Source: Methanobacteriota archaeon (lineage in GTDB: Archaea > Methanobacteriota > Methanobacteria > Methanobacteriales > Methanobacteriaceae). Taken from it: a stretch of DNA of 15,695 nt. The DNA lies in the NCBI GenBank assembly GCA_023430285.1, contig JAEZAV010000122.1, positions 1-15,695 of the forward strand. The letters run 5' to 3'. Both the position numbers and the translations under genes were made by a program. The first letter of the stretch is position 1, and every line of letters begins with the position of its first letter. The notes under the pieces are model-generated. The model was not told where the DNA came from, did no database searches, and saw only the letters and a program-made list of their open reading frames with translations. Below are positions 1 to 7,086 of this stretch, one piece after another.

Positions 1-1224
1 TCTGTTTTTGGCCAAGAACATCATCTTGGAAGAAATTGAAAGTTCCTTCACACTTCCCAATGTTTTCCCACTTTCTTCGGGCGTGAAAAGTACACTTACC
101 CCTAACTCCATACCAATACCTGCTAGAAGTGAATTTACTCCCACAGAATCTGTGTCCAAAAGTTCTGTTACGTTTCCAACTCCAAAGAATACTGGCTCCC
201 TGTTGTTTTGTTTGAATTTGTGACATGCCATGAAGGAGTCAACAATGCTGTGGCTGTTTACTGGGTCCAGAATAAGGTCTGCTATCACATCGATAGATGC
301 ACATTTCTTTCTGAGTTCTTGTATCGAATTCACCCTTTCATCCACTGTTTTTGGAACCCAATTTTTGCTGTAGTCTGTTGGTAGTATGACTGCAGGAATG
401 TTTTTAGCTTCAAGGTAGGGTAGCACCTCTTCGCAGTTTCCATGATCCAAGCTCAAAACCAAATCCACATCACTTTTCACCGCAGCTTTAATTTCCCTTG
501 GATTCAGCGTATCAATACTCACTGCAACATCAAGGTTGTCCTTAATGATTTCAACCATCCTTGGGATGCGTTCTAGGTGGGTTTCCCCTGCTATCATTCC
601 AATATCCACCATGTTGGCACCGGATTCAACGAAGTACTTTGCCTTTTTTAAAAGTTCAAAATCACTCAATAAAGGAGCATTTGCTATTTCTGCCAACACC
701 CTCATTGGAAAATCTTCTCCAACAGGCAGTTTTCCCACCAGTATGTTTTCAGGTTTTTTTAACAGTTTTTTAGTTTTTGTTTGATCAGTTTCAAAGTCCT
801 CGATGAATTTCAATGCTTTTTTACGCTGTTCTTCCTCAATAAATTTATCTGCAGATATCTTTGTGGAAAGATTTAATTTTTCGAGTATATCCAGTACTGT
901 TGAAAGATCTGCTGCGTCGGTTGGTCCCTTGTAAGTTTCTATTCCAGTTTTTTCCCTGACATAATAAACGTCTTTTCTTACCAGGCCTGGTGTCAGGATG
1001 ATGTCGAAATCATTTAGATCAAATGTATTAATACGATCATCCATACCCTCATTTAGATCATGTTTTCTCCCGTGTTTTTCAAGCTCCTCCACTATCCGTT
1101 TTGGAGTTAGAAATGCTGCAATTGGAGTGTCTACAACATGAACGTGAATTTTATGTTTAGATTTACTGGTTTCCTTCATTACAGTCGGACTTGCCAGATT
1201 TGCTGTGATTATTAGGACTTTCAT
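1..1224 (-). CDS. Dihydropteroate synthase-related protein (partial, C-terminus off window)
   Basis: Reading leftwards from ATG at 1224 gives 408 uninterrupted codons to the window edge, so the gene is cut at its C-terminus. The N-terminal ~150 residues (beginning MKVLIITANLASPTV) are a separate domain. From about residue 160 a DHPS-like TIM-barrel region follows, with GANMVDIGMIAGET, VAVSIDTLNPREI and ADLILDPVNSH resembling the pterin/substrate-binding strands of dihydropteroate synthase. This matches the archaeal-only family annotated as dihydropteroate synthase-related, whose full members are about 500 residues. Its role is unproven; it is usually linked to tetrahydromethanopterin synthesis because these archaea lack bacterial-type DHPS. 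The start is supported by GAGG a few bases upstream. It is transcribed divergently from the por operon and shares a 112-bp intergenic region with it. Family assignment is firm; substrate is not known. Confidence 0.85.
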   Translation of the reverse strand, partial: MKVLIITANLASPTVMKETSKSKHKIHVHVVDTPIAAFLTPKRIVEELEKHGRKHDLNEGMDDRINTFDLNDFDIILTPGLVRKDVYYVREKTGIETYKGPTDAADLSTVLDILEKLNLSTKISADKFIEEEQRKKALKFIEDFETDQTKTKKLLKKPENILVGKLPVGEDFPMRVLAEIANAPLLSDFELLKKAKYFVESGANMVDIGMIAGETHLERIPRMVEIIKDNLDVAVSIDTLNPREIKAAVKSDVDLVLSLDHGNCEEVLPYLEAKNIPAVILPTDYSKNWVPKTVDERVNSIQELRKKCASIDVIADLILDPVNSHSIVDSFMACHKFKQNNREPVFFGVGNVTELLDTDSVGVNSLLAGIGMELGVSVLFTPEESGKTLGSVKELSISSKMMFLAKNR

Positions 1225-1249
1225 AAACGTGCCTCTTATCCAATTTTAC

Positions 1250-1275
1250 AACGATCAATTACTATTTAGATCGTT
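1250..1275. promoter_or_regulatory. Inverted repeat in the divergent DHPS-like/por promoter region
   Basis: Perfect 7-bp arms AACGATC (1250-1256) and GATCGTT (1269-1275) are separated by 12 bases. The right arm ends about 8 bases before the por TATA box, and the spacer contains the only TATA-like stretch (TAAATAG on the minus strand) at a plausible distance from the minus-strand gene. The geometry suits a dimeric regulator acting on one or both promoters; no regulator is identified. Confidence 0.45.
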
Positions 1276-1282
1276 ACCAACA

Positions 1283-1293
1283 TGTATATATAT
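1283..1293 (+). promoter_or_regulatory. TATA box of the por operon
   Basis: TGTATATATAT is the best archaeal TATA element before porC. A start of transcription about 25 bases downstream would fall near 1310-1315, leaving a leader of about 25 bases that still contains the strong GGAGGT ribosome site at 1324-1329. Confidence 0.55.
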
Positions 1294-1296
1294 TAC

Positions 1297-1330
<34 letters not shown>

Positions 1331-1336
1331 TTAGTG

Positions 1337-1870
1337 ATGATTGAAGTTCGATTTCACGGACGAGGGGGACAAGGCGCTGTAACAGCAGCCGAAATTTTGG
1401 CCAAAGCGGCCTTTGAAGATGGTAAATACTGTCAGGCATTCCCATTTTTCGGTGTTGAAAGAAGAGGCGCTCCTGTAATGGCGTTTACCCGAATAGATGA
1501 TAAGCCAATAAGAAGAAGATATCAAGTTTACAATCCAGATTACGTTGTTGTTTTGGATGATGGACTCCTTGAAGTCGTGGATGTATTTTCCGGGATTAAA
1601 GAAGGAGGAAATGTAATTATAAACACCAATAATGGTGTTGAAAATTCAAACGGTGTGACGATCAACAAGATCGACGCTACAGGAATAGCATTAGATATTT
1701 TAGGCGTTCCTATAGTTAACACCATACTTTTAGGAGCATTTGCAGGAGTTACTGGACAGGTTTCAATTGAATCCCTTATTAAAATAATAAACGAAACTTT
1801 CAGTGGATCCGTTGCAGAGAAAAATGTGAAAGCTGCTAAAATGGCATACGATGCTGCAAAAAAGGGATAA
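1337..1870 (+). CDS. porC: Pyruvate:ferredoxin oxidoreductase, gamma subunit
   Basis: Gamma subunit of the four-subunit archaeal enzyme that reversibly converts acetyl-CoA, CO2 and reduced ferredoxin to pyruvate; in methanogens it runs mainly towards pyruvate for biosynthesis. The protein opens with IEVRFHGRGGQGAVTAAEIL, the signature of this family, and ends near residue 177, the normal length. I chose ATG 1337 because GGAGGT at 1324-1329 lies 7 bases upstream; the in-frame ATG at 1322 overlaps that ribosome site and would add five residues not typical of the family. It is first of six co-directional genes. The gene order C-D-A-B and the co-located porE/porF argue for pyruvate rather than 2-oxoglutarate, indolepyruvate or 2-ketoisovalerate as substrate. 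Confidence 0.93.
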   Translation: MIEVRFHGRGGQGAVTAAEILAKAAFEDGKYCQAFPFFGVERRGAPVMAFTRIDDKPIRRRYQVYNPDYVVVLDDGLLEVVDVFSGIKEGGNVIINTNNGVENSNGVTINKIDATGIALDILGVPIVNTILLGAFAGVTGQVSIESLIKIINETFSGSVAEKNVKAAKMAYDAAKKG

Positions 1871-1896
1871 AATAAATAAATGTTAAAGGTGATTTC

Positions 1897-2139
1897 ATGG
1901 TAGCAATAGGAGCAGCTGTTAAGGAACCGGGAAGTACCCGTAAAAATAAAACAGGTAGCTGGAGAACATTTAAACCTATTCTCGATAAGGAAACGTGTAT
2001 TGACTGCGAGAATTGTGTTATGTTCTGTCCTGAAGGATGTATTGATAAAAACTACGATATAGACTACGATTACTGTAAAGGATGCGGAATATGCAAAGAA
2101 GAGTGTCCAGTTAAGGCAATAAAAATGGAGAGGGAATAA
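1897..2139 (+). CDS. porD: Pyruvate:ferredoxin oxidoreductase, delta (2x[4Fe-4S]) subunit
   Basis: An 80-residue bacterial-type ferredoxin subunit. Two complete four-cysteine motifs are visible: CIDCENCVMFC in the middle and CKGCGICKEECP near the C-terminus, both C-x2-C-x2-C-x3-C, so two [4Fe-4S] clusters are expected. They pass electrons from the thiamine-diphosphate site in PorA/PorB towards external ferredoxin. The N-terminal extension with GSTRKNKTGSWRTFKPI is usual for PorD. An AAAGGTGAT ribosome site precedes ATG 1897. The gap after porC is 26 bases, and porA begins two bases after the stop, so the three are translated as one operon. Confidence 0.93.
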   Translation: MVAIGAAVKEPGSTRKNKTGSWRTFKPILDKETCIDCENCVMFCPEGCIDKNYDIDYDYCKGCGICKEECPVKAIKMERE

Positions 2140-2141
2140 AA

Positions 2142-3290
2142 ATGGTTCTTAAAGTTATGTCATCAAACCAAGCAATTGCAGAGGCAGTTAAGCTTGTGAA
2201 ACCAAAAGTAATTCCTGTTTATCCAATAACACCACAAACAACCATATCAGAGTACTTAGCAAAGTTTGTGGCAGATGGAGACATTGATGCAGAATACATC
2301 AGAGTTGAATCTGAACACAGTGCAATAAGTGCATGCCTAGGTGCCTCAGGTACTGGTGTAAGGGTGTTTACCGCGACATCATCCCAGGGACTGGCACTCA
2401 TGCACGAAATAATATTTGCTGCAGCAGGTTTAAGGGCGCCAATAGTCATGGCCGATGCTAACAGAGCACTGTCCGCACCATTGAGTATATGGAACGATCA
2501 ACAAGATTCCATATCCGAAAGGGACTCTGGTTGGATGCAAATATATGCAGAAAATGGTCAGGAAGCACTTGACTCTGTTTTAATGTCATACAAAGTATCT
2601 GAAAATAAGGAAATACTACTACCAACCATGGTGTGTGTTGATGGTTTCATATTAACTCATACAGTTGATCCAGTAGACGTTCCTGAAGAGGAAGAAGTGG
2701 ATAAATTTTTACCTGATTACAACCCGGAACATGCCTACCTAGATCCTAAGAGGCCAATGTCCATAGGTACATTCACAGATCCAGATTACTACATGGAAGC
2801 ACGTCACGATATGGAAGTGGCCATGGAAAAAGCAAAATCTGTAATTTCAGATGTGAGTCAAGAATTTGCAGAAACCTTCGGAAGAAAGTACGACTTTATT
2901 GAGAAGTACAGATCAGAAGATGCTGACACCATACTCATAGCCATGGGATCCATATGCAGTACAATTAAGGATGTTGTAGATGAACTTCGAGAAGAAGGGG
3001 AAAAGGTAGGACTCGTACGTGTAAGGGTATTTAGACCATTCCCAGTAGAAGAAATCTACGATGCAATTAAAGGAGCTTCCAACGTTGGAGTGATTGACAA
3101 AAACTTTTCATTCAGCATTGGAGGAGTGCTCCACAACAACATCAAATCAATGATGGACGTAAATGCAGCAGGATTTATTATAGGCCTTGGTGGAAGGGAT
3201 ATAAAACCTTCACATATTAGAGAAGTAGTTGAAAAGACCAAAAATCCTAGTAACAAACCCCTGTGGATAGGACTGAAGGAGGAACAGTAA
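2142..3290 (+). CDS. porA: Pyruvate:ferredoxin oxidoreductase, alpha subunit
   Basis: 382 residues, full length for archaeal PorA. The N-terminal pyrimidine-binding domain carries the YPITPQTTISEY segment and VESEHSAISACLGASGTG, both hallmarks of 2-oxoacid oxidoreductase alpha subunits. A second domain in the C-terminal third (ILIAMGSICSTIKDVVDELR, VRVRVFRPFP) resembles the transketolase C-terminal fold. With PorB it forms the thiamine-diphosphate active site. The ribosome site is GGAGAGG inside the end of porD, so translation is probably coupled. Only one base separates its stop from porB. No truncation or odd substitution was noticed. Confidence 0.95.
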   Translation: MVLKVMSSNQAIAEAVKLVKPKVIPVYPITPQTTISEYLAKFVADGDIDAEYIRVESEHSAISACLGASGTGVRVFTATSSQGLALMHEIIFAAAGLRAPIVMADANRALSAPLSIWNDQQDSISERDSGWMQIYAENGQEALDSVLMSYKVSENKEILLPTMVCVDGFILTHTVDPVDVPEEEEVDKFLPDYNPEHAYLDPKRPMSIGTFTDPDYYMEARHDMEVAMEKAKSVISDVSQEFAETFGRKYDFIEKYRSEDADTILIAMGSICSTIKDVVDELREEGEKVGLVRVRVFRPFPVEEIYDAIKGASNVGVIDKNFSFSIGGVLHNNIKSMMDVNAAGFIIGLGGRDIKPSHIREVVEKTKNPSNKPLWIGLKEEQ

Positions 3291-3291
3291 A

Positions 3292-4158
3292 ATGGAATTA
3301 CCTGAAAAAGAATTTCTTGCACCGGGACACAGAGCATGTGCAGGATGCGGAGCAACCATTGGTGTTAGATTAGCACTAAAAATGCTTGGTGAAAACACCG
3401 TAGCAGTGTCTGCAACAGGATGTTTAGAGGTTATTACCACTCCTTATCCTGAAACTGCTTGGGAGATTCCATGGATGCATGTTGCATTTGAAAACGCAGC
3501 AGCAGTAGCATCAGGTGTTGAATCTGCCCTTAAAGCTCAAGGAAAGACTGATACAAACGTTGTTGTCTTTGGTGGAGATGGTGGAACTGCAGACATAGGT
3601 CTACAAGCATTGTCTGGAGCAATGGAAAGGGGACATAACTTAATTTACATATGTTATGATAACGAAGCCTACATGAACACAGGTATCCAGAGAAGTGGAG
3701 CAACACCATACGGTGCATCAACAACCACATCACCCCACGGTAAAGAAAGTTTTGGTGAGGATAAACCAAAAAAGAACATGCCAATGATCATGGCAGCCCA
3801 TGGAGTACCATACGTTGCAACAGCTTCAATATCTTACCCTGAAGATTTCATGAAAAAGGTTAAAAAGGCCGCAGAAGTTGATGGCCCTGCATACATACAC
3901 CTGCAGCAACCATGTACAACTGGATGGGGATACAGCCCAGCAAAAACCATAGACCTTGGAAGACTAGCAGTTGAAACAGGATCCTGGATACTCTATGAAA
4001 TTGAAGATGGTGAATTTAAGATTACTTACAGACCAATTCAGAGAAAGAAGGTTTCTGAATATTTGAATGCTCAGAAAAGATTCAAACATCTGTCTGATTT
4101 AGAGAAGGAAAAAATTCAAAGCCATGTTGATGCAATCTGCGTTGAGCTAAAAATTTAG
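3292..4158 (+). CDS. porB: Pyruvate:ferredoxin oxidoreductase, beta subunit
   Basis: 288-residue catalytic subunit that binds thiamine diphosphate and one [4Fe-4S] cluster. Cluster ligands are visible as C16 and C19 (CAGC), C44 (ATGCLE) and C208 (QQPCTTGW). The ThDP/Mg motif begins GDGG at residues 95-98 and continues through DNEAYMNTG. The length and cysteine pattern are those of archaeal PorB. A GGAGGAACAG ribosome site lies within the last codons of porA. An 11-base gap separates it from porE, whose weaker TTG start may set a lower expression of that accessory protein. Confidence 0.95.
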   Translation: MELPEKEFLAPGHRACAGCGATIGVRLALKMLGENTVAVSATGCLEVITTPYPETAWEIPWMHVAFENAAAVASGVESALKAQGKTDTNVVVFGGDGGTADIGLQALSGAMERGHNLIYICYDNEAYMNTGIQRSGATPYGASTTTSPHGKESFGEDKPKKNMPMIMAAHGVPYVATASISYPEDFMKKVKKAAEVDGPAYIHLQQPCTTGWGYSPAKTIDLGRLAVETGSWILYEIEDGEFKITYRPIQRKKVSEYLNAQKRFKHLSDLEKEKIQSHVDAICVELKI

Positions 4159-4169
4159 GGGGACACAAA

Positions 4170-4670
4170 TTGGATAAGATACTGATTCAACCAGACCTCT
4201 GTGATGGCTGCAAAGATTGTGAACAAGCATGCGGCAAACTTTATGGTACACCAAGAATCTCTGTAAGGGAGATCGAAGGATCTTTCTATCCAATAATTTG
4301 CCAGCAGTGCGAGGATGCCCCATGCAAAATGATATGTCCCACAGAAGCCATGGGCTTAGAAGTTTTAGAAGCCAAATGTATTGGATGTGGACTGTGCATG
4401 ATGGTGTGTCCATTTGGATCAATTAACATTGAAAACAGAAAGGCACACAAGTGTAACCAGTGCCCGGATAAAGATACACCGGCATGTATTGCAGCTTGTT
4501 CCAAACGGGCCATTGCTAAGGTAGACACCGAGAGAATGAAACTTGAAAAGCAGAAACAACACATTGAAAAGTTGGTAGGGCTCGGTAAAAAGAAAAAGAA
4601 AAGCACTGATATGATCAGTGTGCTCACTGCCAATGCAAGAACCAAGAAGGTTCTCCACAAGGAGGTTTGA
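4170..4670 (+). CDS. porE: PorE, four-cluster polyferredoxin of the por operon
   Basis: 166-residue iron-sulfur protein. Four cysteine groups can be read: CDGCKDCEQAC (residues 11-21), CQQCEDAPCKMIC, CIGCGLCMMVCP and CNQCPDKDTPACIAAC. This is the HycB-like pattern, giving up to four [4Fe-4S] clusters. The last ~45 residues are lysine-rich (GKKKKKS) and probably surface exposed. In methanogens PorE and PorF are encoded with por and are thought to carry electrons to or from pyruvate oxidoreductase; genetic work in Methanococcus maripaludis supports a role in pyruvate synthesis. The start is TTG 4170, set by AGGGGGAC just upstream; no in-frame ATG gives a complete first cluster. Its stop lies inside the porF ribosome site. 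Confidence 0.9.
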   Translation: MDKILIQPDLCDGCKDCEQACGKLYGTPRISVREIEGSFYPIICQQCEDAPCKMICPTEAMGLEVLEAKCIGCGLCMMVCPFGSINIENRKAHKCNQCPDKDTPACIAACSKRAIAKVDTERMKLEKQKQHIEKLVGLGKKKKKSTDMISVLTANARTKKVLHKEV

Positions 4671-4671
4671 A

Positions 4672-5103
4672 ATGAGGGAATTAATTTCAAAACCAGAACT
4701 CTGCGATGAATGTTCAAGATGCGAACGTGAATGTCCTCAAAATGCAATAAGAGTCATAAGCGGCGTTCCTGTACATTGTTTGCACTGTGCCAAGGACAGG
4801 GCCCCATGTATGACTGTTTGCCCAGAAGATGCCATTGTTGAGATGGACGGTGCAATAGTTATCATGGAAGATAGTTGCATAGGCTGCGGACTCTGCAGAG
4901 ATTCCTGCCCAATCGGTGCAATACATATCGATGAGTATGGTATTGCCAAAAAATGTAACCTCTGCATAGACAAAGAGACACCTGCATGTGTACTTACCTG
5001 CCCAAAAGATGCTCTTAAAGTGGATTCAGAAGACATTTTAGCCCAAAAACGGGATAAAATTGCTGAAGAATTAAGCAGAGTAAAACTTATCATGAAGTAT
5101 TAA
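4672..5103 (+). CDS. porF: PorF, four-cluster polyferredoxin of the por operon
   Basis: 143 residues from ATG 4672, chosen because GGAGGT at 4661-4666 is correctly spaced; the open frame runs further upstream but overlaps porE. Four cysteine groups are seen: CDECSRCERECP, CLHCAKDRAPCMTVCP, CIGCGLCRDSCP and CNLCIDKETPACVLTCP, the same order and spacing style as PorE. The two are probably tandem paralogues. Expected function is cytosolic electron transfer coupled to pyruvate oxidoreductase. It is the last gene of the operon; a hairpin terminator starts at its stop codon. Confidence 0.9.
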   Translation: MRELISKPELCDECSRCERECPQNAIRVISGVPVHCLHCAKDRAPCMTVCPEDAIVEMDGAIVIMEDSCIGCGLCRDSCPIGAIHIDEYGIAKKCNLCIDKETPACVLTCPKDALKVDSEDILAQKRDKIAEELSRVKLIMKY

Positions 5104-5142
5104 GGATAAATTATTTTTTTTATTATCCTCAACTTTTTTTTA
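5103..5142 (+). terminator. Terminator of the por operon
   Basis: A 7-bp stem, AGGATAA (5103-5109) with TTATCCT (5123-5129), has a T-rich 13-base loop and is followed by a run of eight T at about 5134-5141. The stem begins on the last base of the porF stop codon. Confidence 0.7.
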
Positions 5143-5143
5143 T

Positions 5144-5268
5144 TTTGATCAAGCTAAATTAACAATTTTTTAAAATCTTAGTACCCACCAAAAGCGTTTA
5201 AAAGGACAAGAAACCCCTTAAAATGGTTTATTGTTATAAGCTGCCATGGTTTTTCAAACATGTCCAGA
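5144..5268. other. Intergenic stretch, nothing recognised
   Basis: AT-rich sequence between the por terminator and the fumarase promoter. I see no tRNA, riboswitch or conserved gene in it. A 47-codon open frame beginning at 5223 runs through the fumarase TATA box and has no ribosome site. Confidence 0.4.
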
Positions 5269-5275
5269 AGCAAAT

Positions 5276-5304
5276 TTTATATGAGAACCGATCAAATAGT
5301 TCTC
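5276..5304 (+). promoter_or_regulatory. Fumarase promoter: TATA box with adjoining inverted repeat
   Basis: TTTATATG at 5276-5283 fits an archaeal TATA element. Overlapping its last base is a perfect inverted repeat, GAGAAC (5283-5288) and GTTCTC (5299-5304), with a 10-base spacer. The repeat therefore sits between the TATA box and the expected transcription start near 5305, a classical position for a repressor site. The implied leader to ATG 5395 is about 90 bases. Confidence 0.5.
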
Positions 5305-5394
5305 TAGTAGATTTTAAACTATTTAAATTTGAATTTAAGATATTTTTGGAACAATTACTTCATTGATGAATAAATAAACCCAGAAGCTGATTGT

Positions 5395-6246
5395 ATGATT
5401 ACACAAAAAACTGTTGAAGATACCATATGCAGGCTGTACCGGGATTCTGTGATCCAACTTCCCGAAGATGTGAAGAATGCTTTAAGGGAGGCCCATGAAA
5501 ATGAAACCAATGAAACTGCTAGGTTGAATCTTGGAGCCATCCTTGAAAATATTGATGCAGCACATGAAAATGATATACCAATGTGCCAAGACACCGGGCT
5601 GCCCATAGTGTTTGTCAAGCTTGGTGACGTGAAAGTGGAAAACCTCTACGAAGGAATTAAAAAGGGAGTGGAAAAAGCAACAGCTACGGTCCCATTACGC
5701 CCAAATGTTGTTGATCCACTCACCAGAGTTAACACTGGAACAAATACCGGCAAAAAAATCCCCCAAGTAGATATTGAACTTGTTGAAGGTAAATATTTAG
5801 AATTAACAATATTCCCAAAGGGTTTTGGTTCTGAAAACAACAATGCACTCAAAATGGCCCTGCCAGGAGAAGGTTTGGAAGGTGTTAAGGAATTTGTCAT
5901 GGAAACTGTTCTTAAGGCCGGTGGAAAACCATGCCCCCCAACAAGAATAGGGGTGGGGATAGGAGGATCTTCAGACTACGCACTTAAACTAGCCAAAAAA
6001 GCCTTGTTAAGGGATGTTAAATCTGTGAATCCTGATGAACGCCTTGCAAAACTCGAAGATGAACTTATAGAACAGATAAATTCAACAGGAATTGGACCAA
6101 TGGGGCTCGGAGGAAAAACCACTGCCCTCGATGTTAAAGTAGAACTCGCAGATACACATACAGCAGGTTTACCCATCGGCGTCTGTGTCCAGTGCTGGGC
6201 TGCAAGACATGCCACTGCAGTTTTGGAAGATCCCAACACCAGTTAA
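5395..6246 (+). CDS. fumA: Fumarate hydratase class I, alpha subunit
   Basis: 283 residues, matching the N-terminal half of class I (iron-sulfur) fumarases, which in archaea is a separate alpha subunit. Three conserved cysteine regions probably bind the oxygen-labile [4Fe-4S] cluster: C64 in MCQDTGLP, C180 in GKPCPPTRIGVGIGG and C264/C267 in CVQCWAARH. The enzyme interconverts fumarate and malate, here in the partial reductive TCA route to 2-oxoglutarate. The beta subunit, needed for activity, is not in this window. Tartrate dehydratase alpha is the main alternative, since the families overlap, but the por neighbourhood and methanogen metabolism favour fumarase. The start lacks a strong ribosome site (only AGCTGAT upstream), so its position is slightly uncertain. 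Confidence 0.88.
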   Translation: MITQKTVEDTICRLYRDSVIQLPEDVKNALREAHENETNETARLNLGAILENIDAAHENDIPMCQDTGLPIVFVKLGDVKVENLYEGIKKGVEKATATVPLRPNVVDPLTRVNTGTNTGKKIPQVDIELVEGKYLELTIFPKGFGSENNNALKMALPGEGLEGVKEFVMETVLKAGGKPCPPTRIGVGIGGSSDYALKLAKKALLRDVKSVNPDERLAKLEDELIEQINSTGIGPMGLGGKTTALDVKVELADTHTAGLPIGVCVQCWAARHATAVLEDPNTS

Positions 6247-6269
6247 TGTAAGGTGGATAAATTAAATTC

Positions 6270-6285
6270 CCTATTTTTTTTAGAG
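6270..6285 (+). terminator. Poly-T terminator after fumarase
   Basis: A run of eight T (6274-6281) lies about 28 bases after the fumarase stop. No stable stem precedes it, consistent with archaeal termination on T-tracts alone. Confidence 0.45.
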
Positions 6286-6337
6286 CTTAGAACTGAATTT
6301 AAATTAAAAATAAGAGTATTTGCAAATTGAATTTTTA

Positions 6338-6382
6338 TTTAAAAAAAGAATTTATCATGAGGAAATTATTTCTTTTCCTCAT
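6338..6382 (-). terminator. Terminator of the pst-phoU operon, overlapping the phoU stop
   Basis: Arms ATGAGGAA (6357-6364) and TTCCTCAT (6375-6382) form an 8-bp perfect stem with a 10-base loop. In the minus direction it is followed by a T-tract (complement of the A run at 6342-6348). The stem includes the last codons and the loop the stop codon of the preceding phoU. Confidence 0.65.
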
Positions 6383-7070
6383 CCTTAATTAGTTGGTTGA
6401 GTTTATCAGCAACTCCTGGTTTTTCACATGTGATCATGTAAATGGTTCTGTCCCCTATGTTCTCTGCCCTGTCAGCTATTCTCTCAAGGAATCTTGCTAC
6501 GAAGAGTAAAGATATCATGTAGGATATGGCTTCCTTCTCTTGGAACATGCTGTTGGATATGTCGTTGAGGGCTTGGTCAAATAAATCATCTACCTTATCA
6601 TCATCACGTTTTATTTCCCGAACTAGATTCATATCTTCGTTGAGAAATGCAGATAAACTCTTGCTGACCATTCCATCTACAATGTCACTCATGTGGGTTA
6701 TGTCATTCATTGGTTTTTCAGGAATTTCTTCATCCTTGATATGTTTTGCTATATCTGCTATGTTAGATGCTAATCCACCCATACGCTTTAAATGACTTGC
6801 CACCTTAATAGATGTTTCAATGAATCGCAAATCCTTTGCAACAGGCTGTTCTGAAGCAATTATGCTCATCGCATCTTGTTCTAAATCATAATTCATTTCC
6901 TGAAGCTTCTGATGGTTATGAATTACTTTATTAACGAGTTCAGCATCATAATTTTTAAATGCATCTATAGCATTTTTATATGAATCCAAACTAGTTTGCC
7001 CCATCTCCTCAACATCATTCCTTAACTGGTCCAACCTTTTTTGAAACTGAATTCTTGGATATTTTTTCAT
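6366..7070 (-). CDS. phoU: Phosphate uptake regulator PhoU (orthodox copy)
   Basis: 234 residues, normal PhoU length, all-helical with two tandem three-helix repeats. The second repeat keeps the acidic metal-cluster motif RDDDKVDDLFDQ (about 155-166) and ERIADRAENIGDR (about 196-208); the first repeat keeps ASEQPVAKDLRF and LKRMGGLASNIADI (94-107). PhoU proteins restrain the Pst transporter when phosphate is sufficient; in bacteria they also signal to a sensor kinase, but no kinase is seen here. It is the last gene of the minus-strand pst operon, 16 bases after the small unknown gene. The ribosome site GGGGATGGTG precedes ATG 7070. Confidence 0.92.
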   Translation of the reverse strand: MKKYPRIQFQKRLDQLRNDVEEMGQTSLDSYKNAIDAFKNYDAELVNKVIHNHQKLQEMNYDLEQDAMSIIASEQPVAKDLRFIETSIKVASHLKRMGGLASNIADIAKHIKDEEIPEKPMNDITHMSDIVDGMVSKSLSAFLNEDMNLVREIKRDDDKVDDLFDQALNDISNSMFQEKEAISYMISLLFVARFLERIADRAENIGDRTIYMITCEKPGVADKLNQLIKDEEKK

Positions 7071-7086
7071 TTTACACCATCCCCTT

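Noticed and set aside
536..784. Open frames on the plus strand inside the DHPS-related gene, and similar frames opposite por and pst genes
   Set aside because: They are antisense shadows of strongly supported genes, with no ribosome sites or recognisable protein features.
1658..2507. A 14-base repeat (ACGATCAACAAGAT) shared by porC (1658-1671) and porA (2494-2507)
   Set aside because: It is read in different frames in the two genes, so it is not a protein motif, and about one such repeat is expected by chance in a window this long.
5223..5366. A 47-codon plus-strand open frame between por and fumarase
   Set aside because: It has no ribosome site, spans the fumarase TATA box and inverted repeat, and is rich in Phe/Lys/Leu as expected from AT-rich noncoding DNA.
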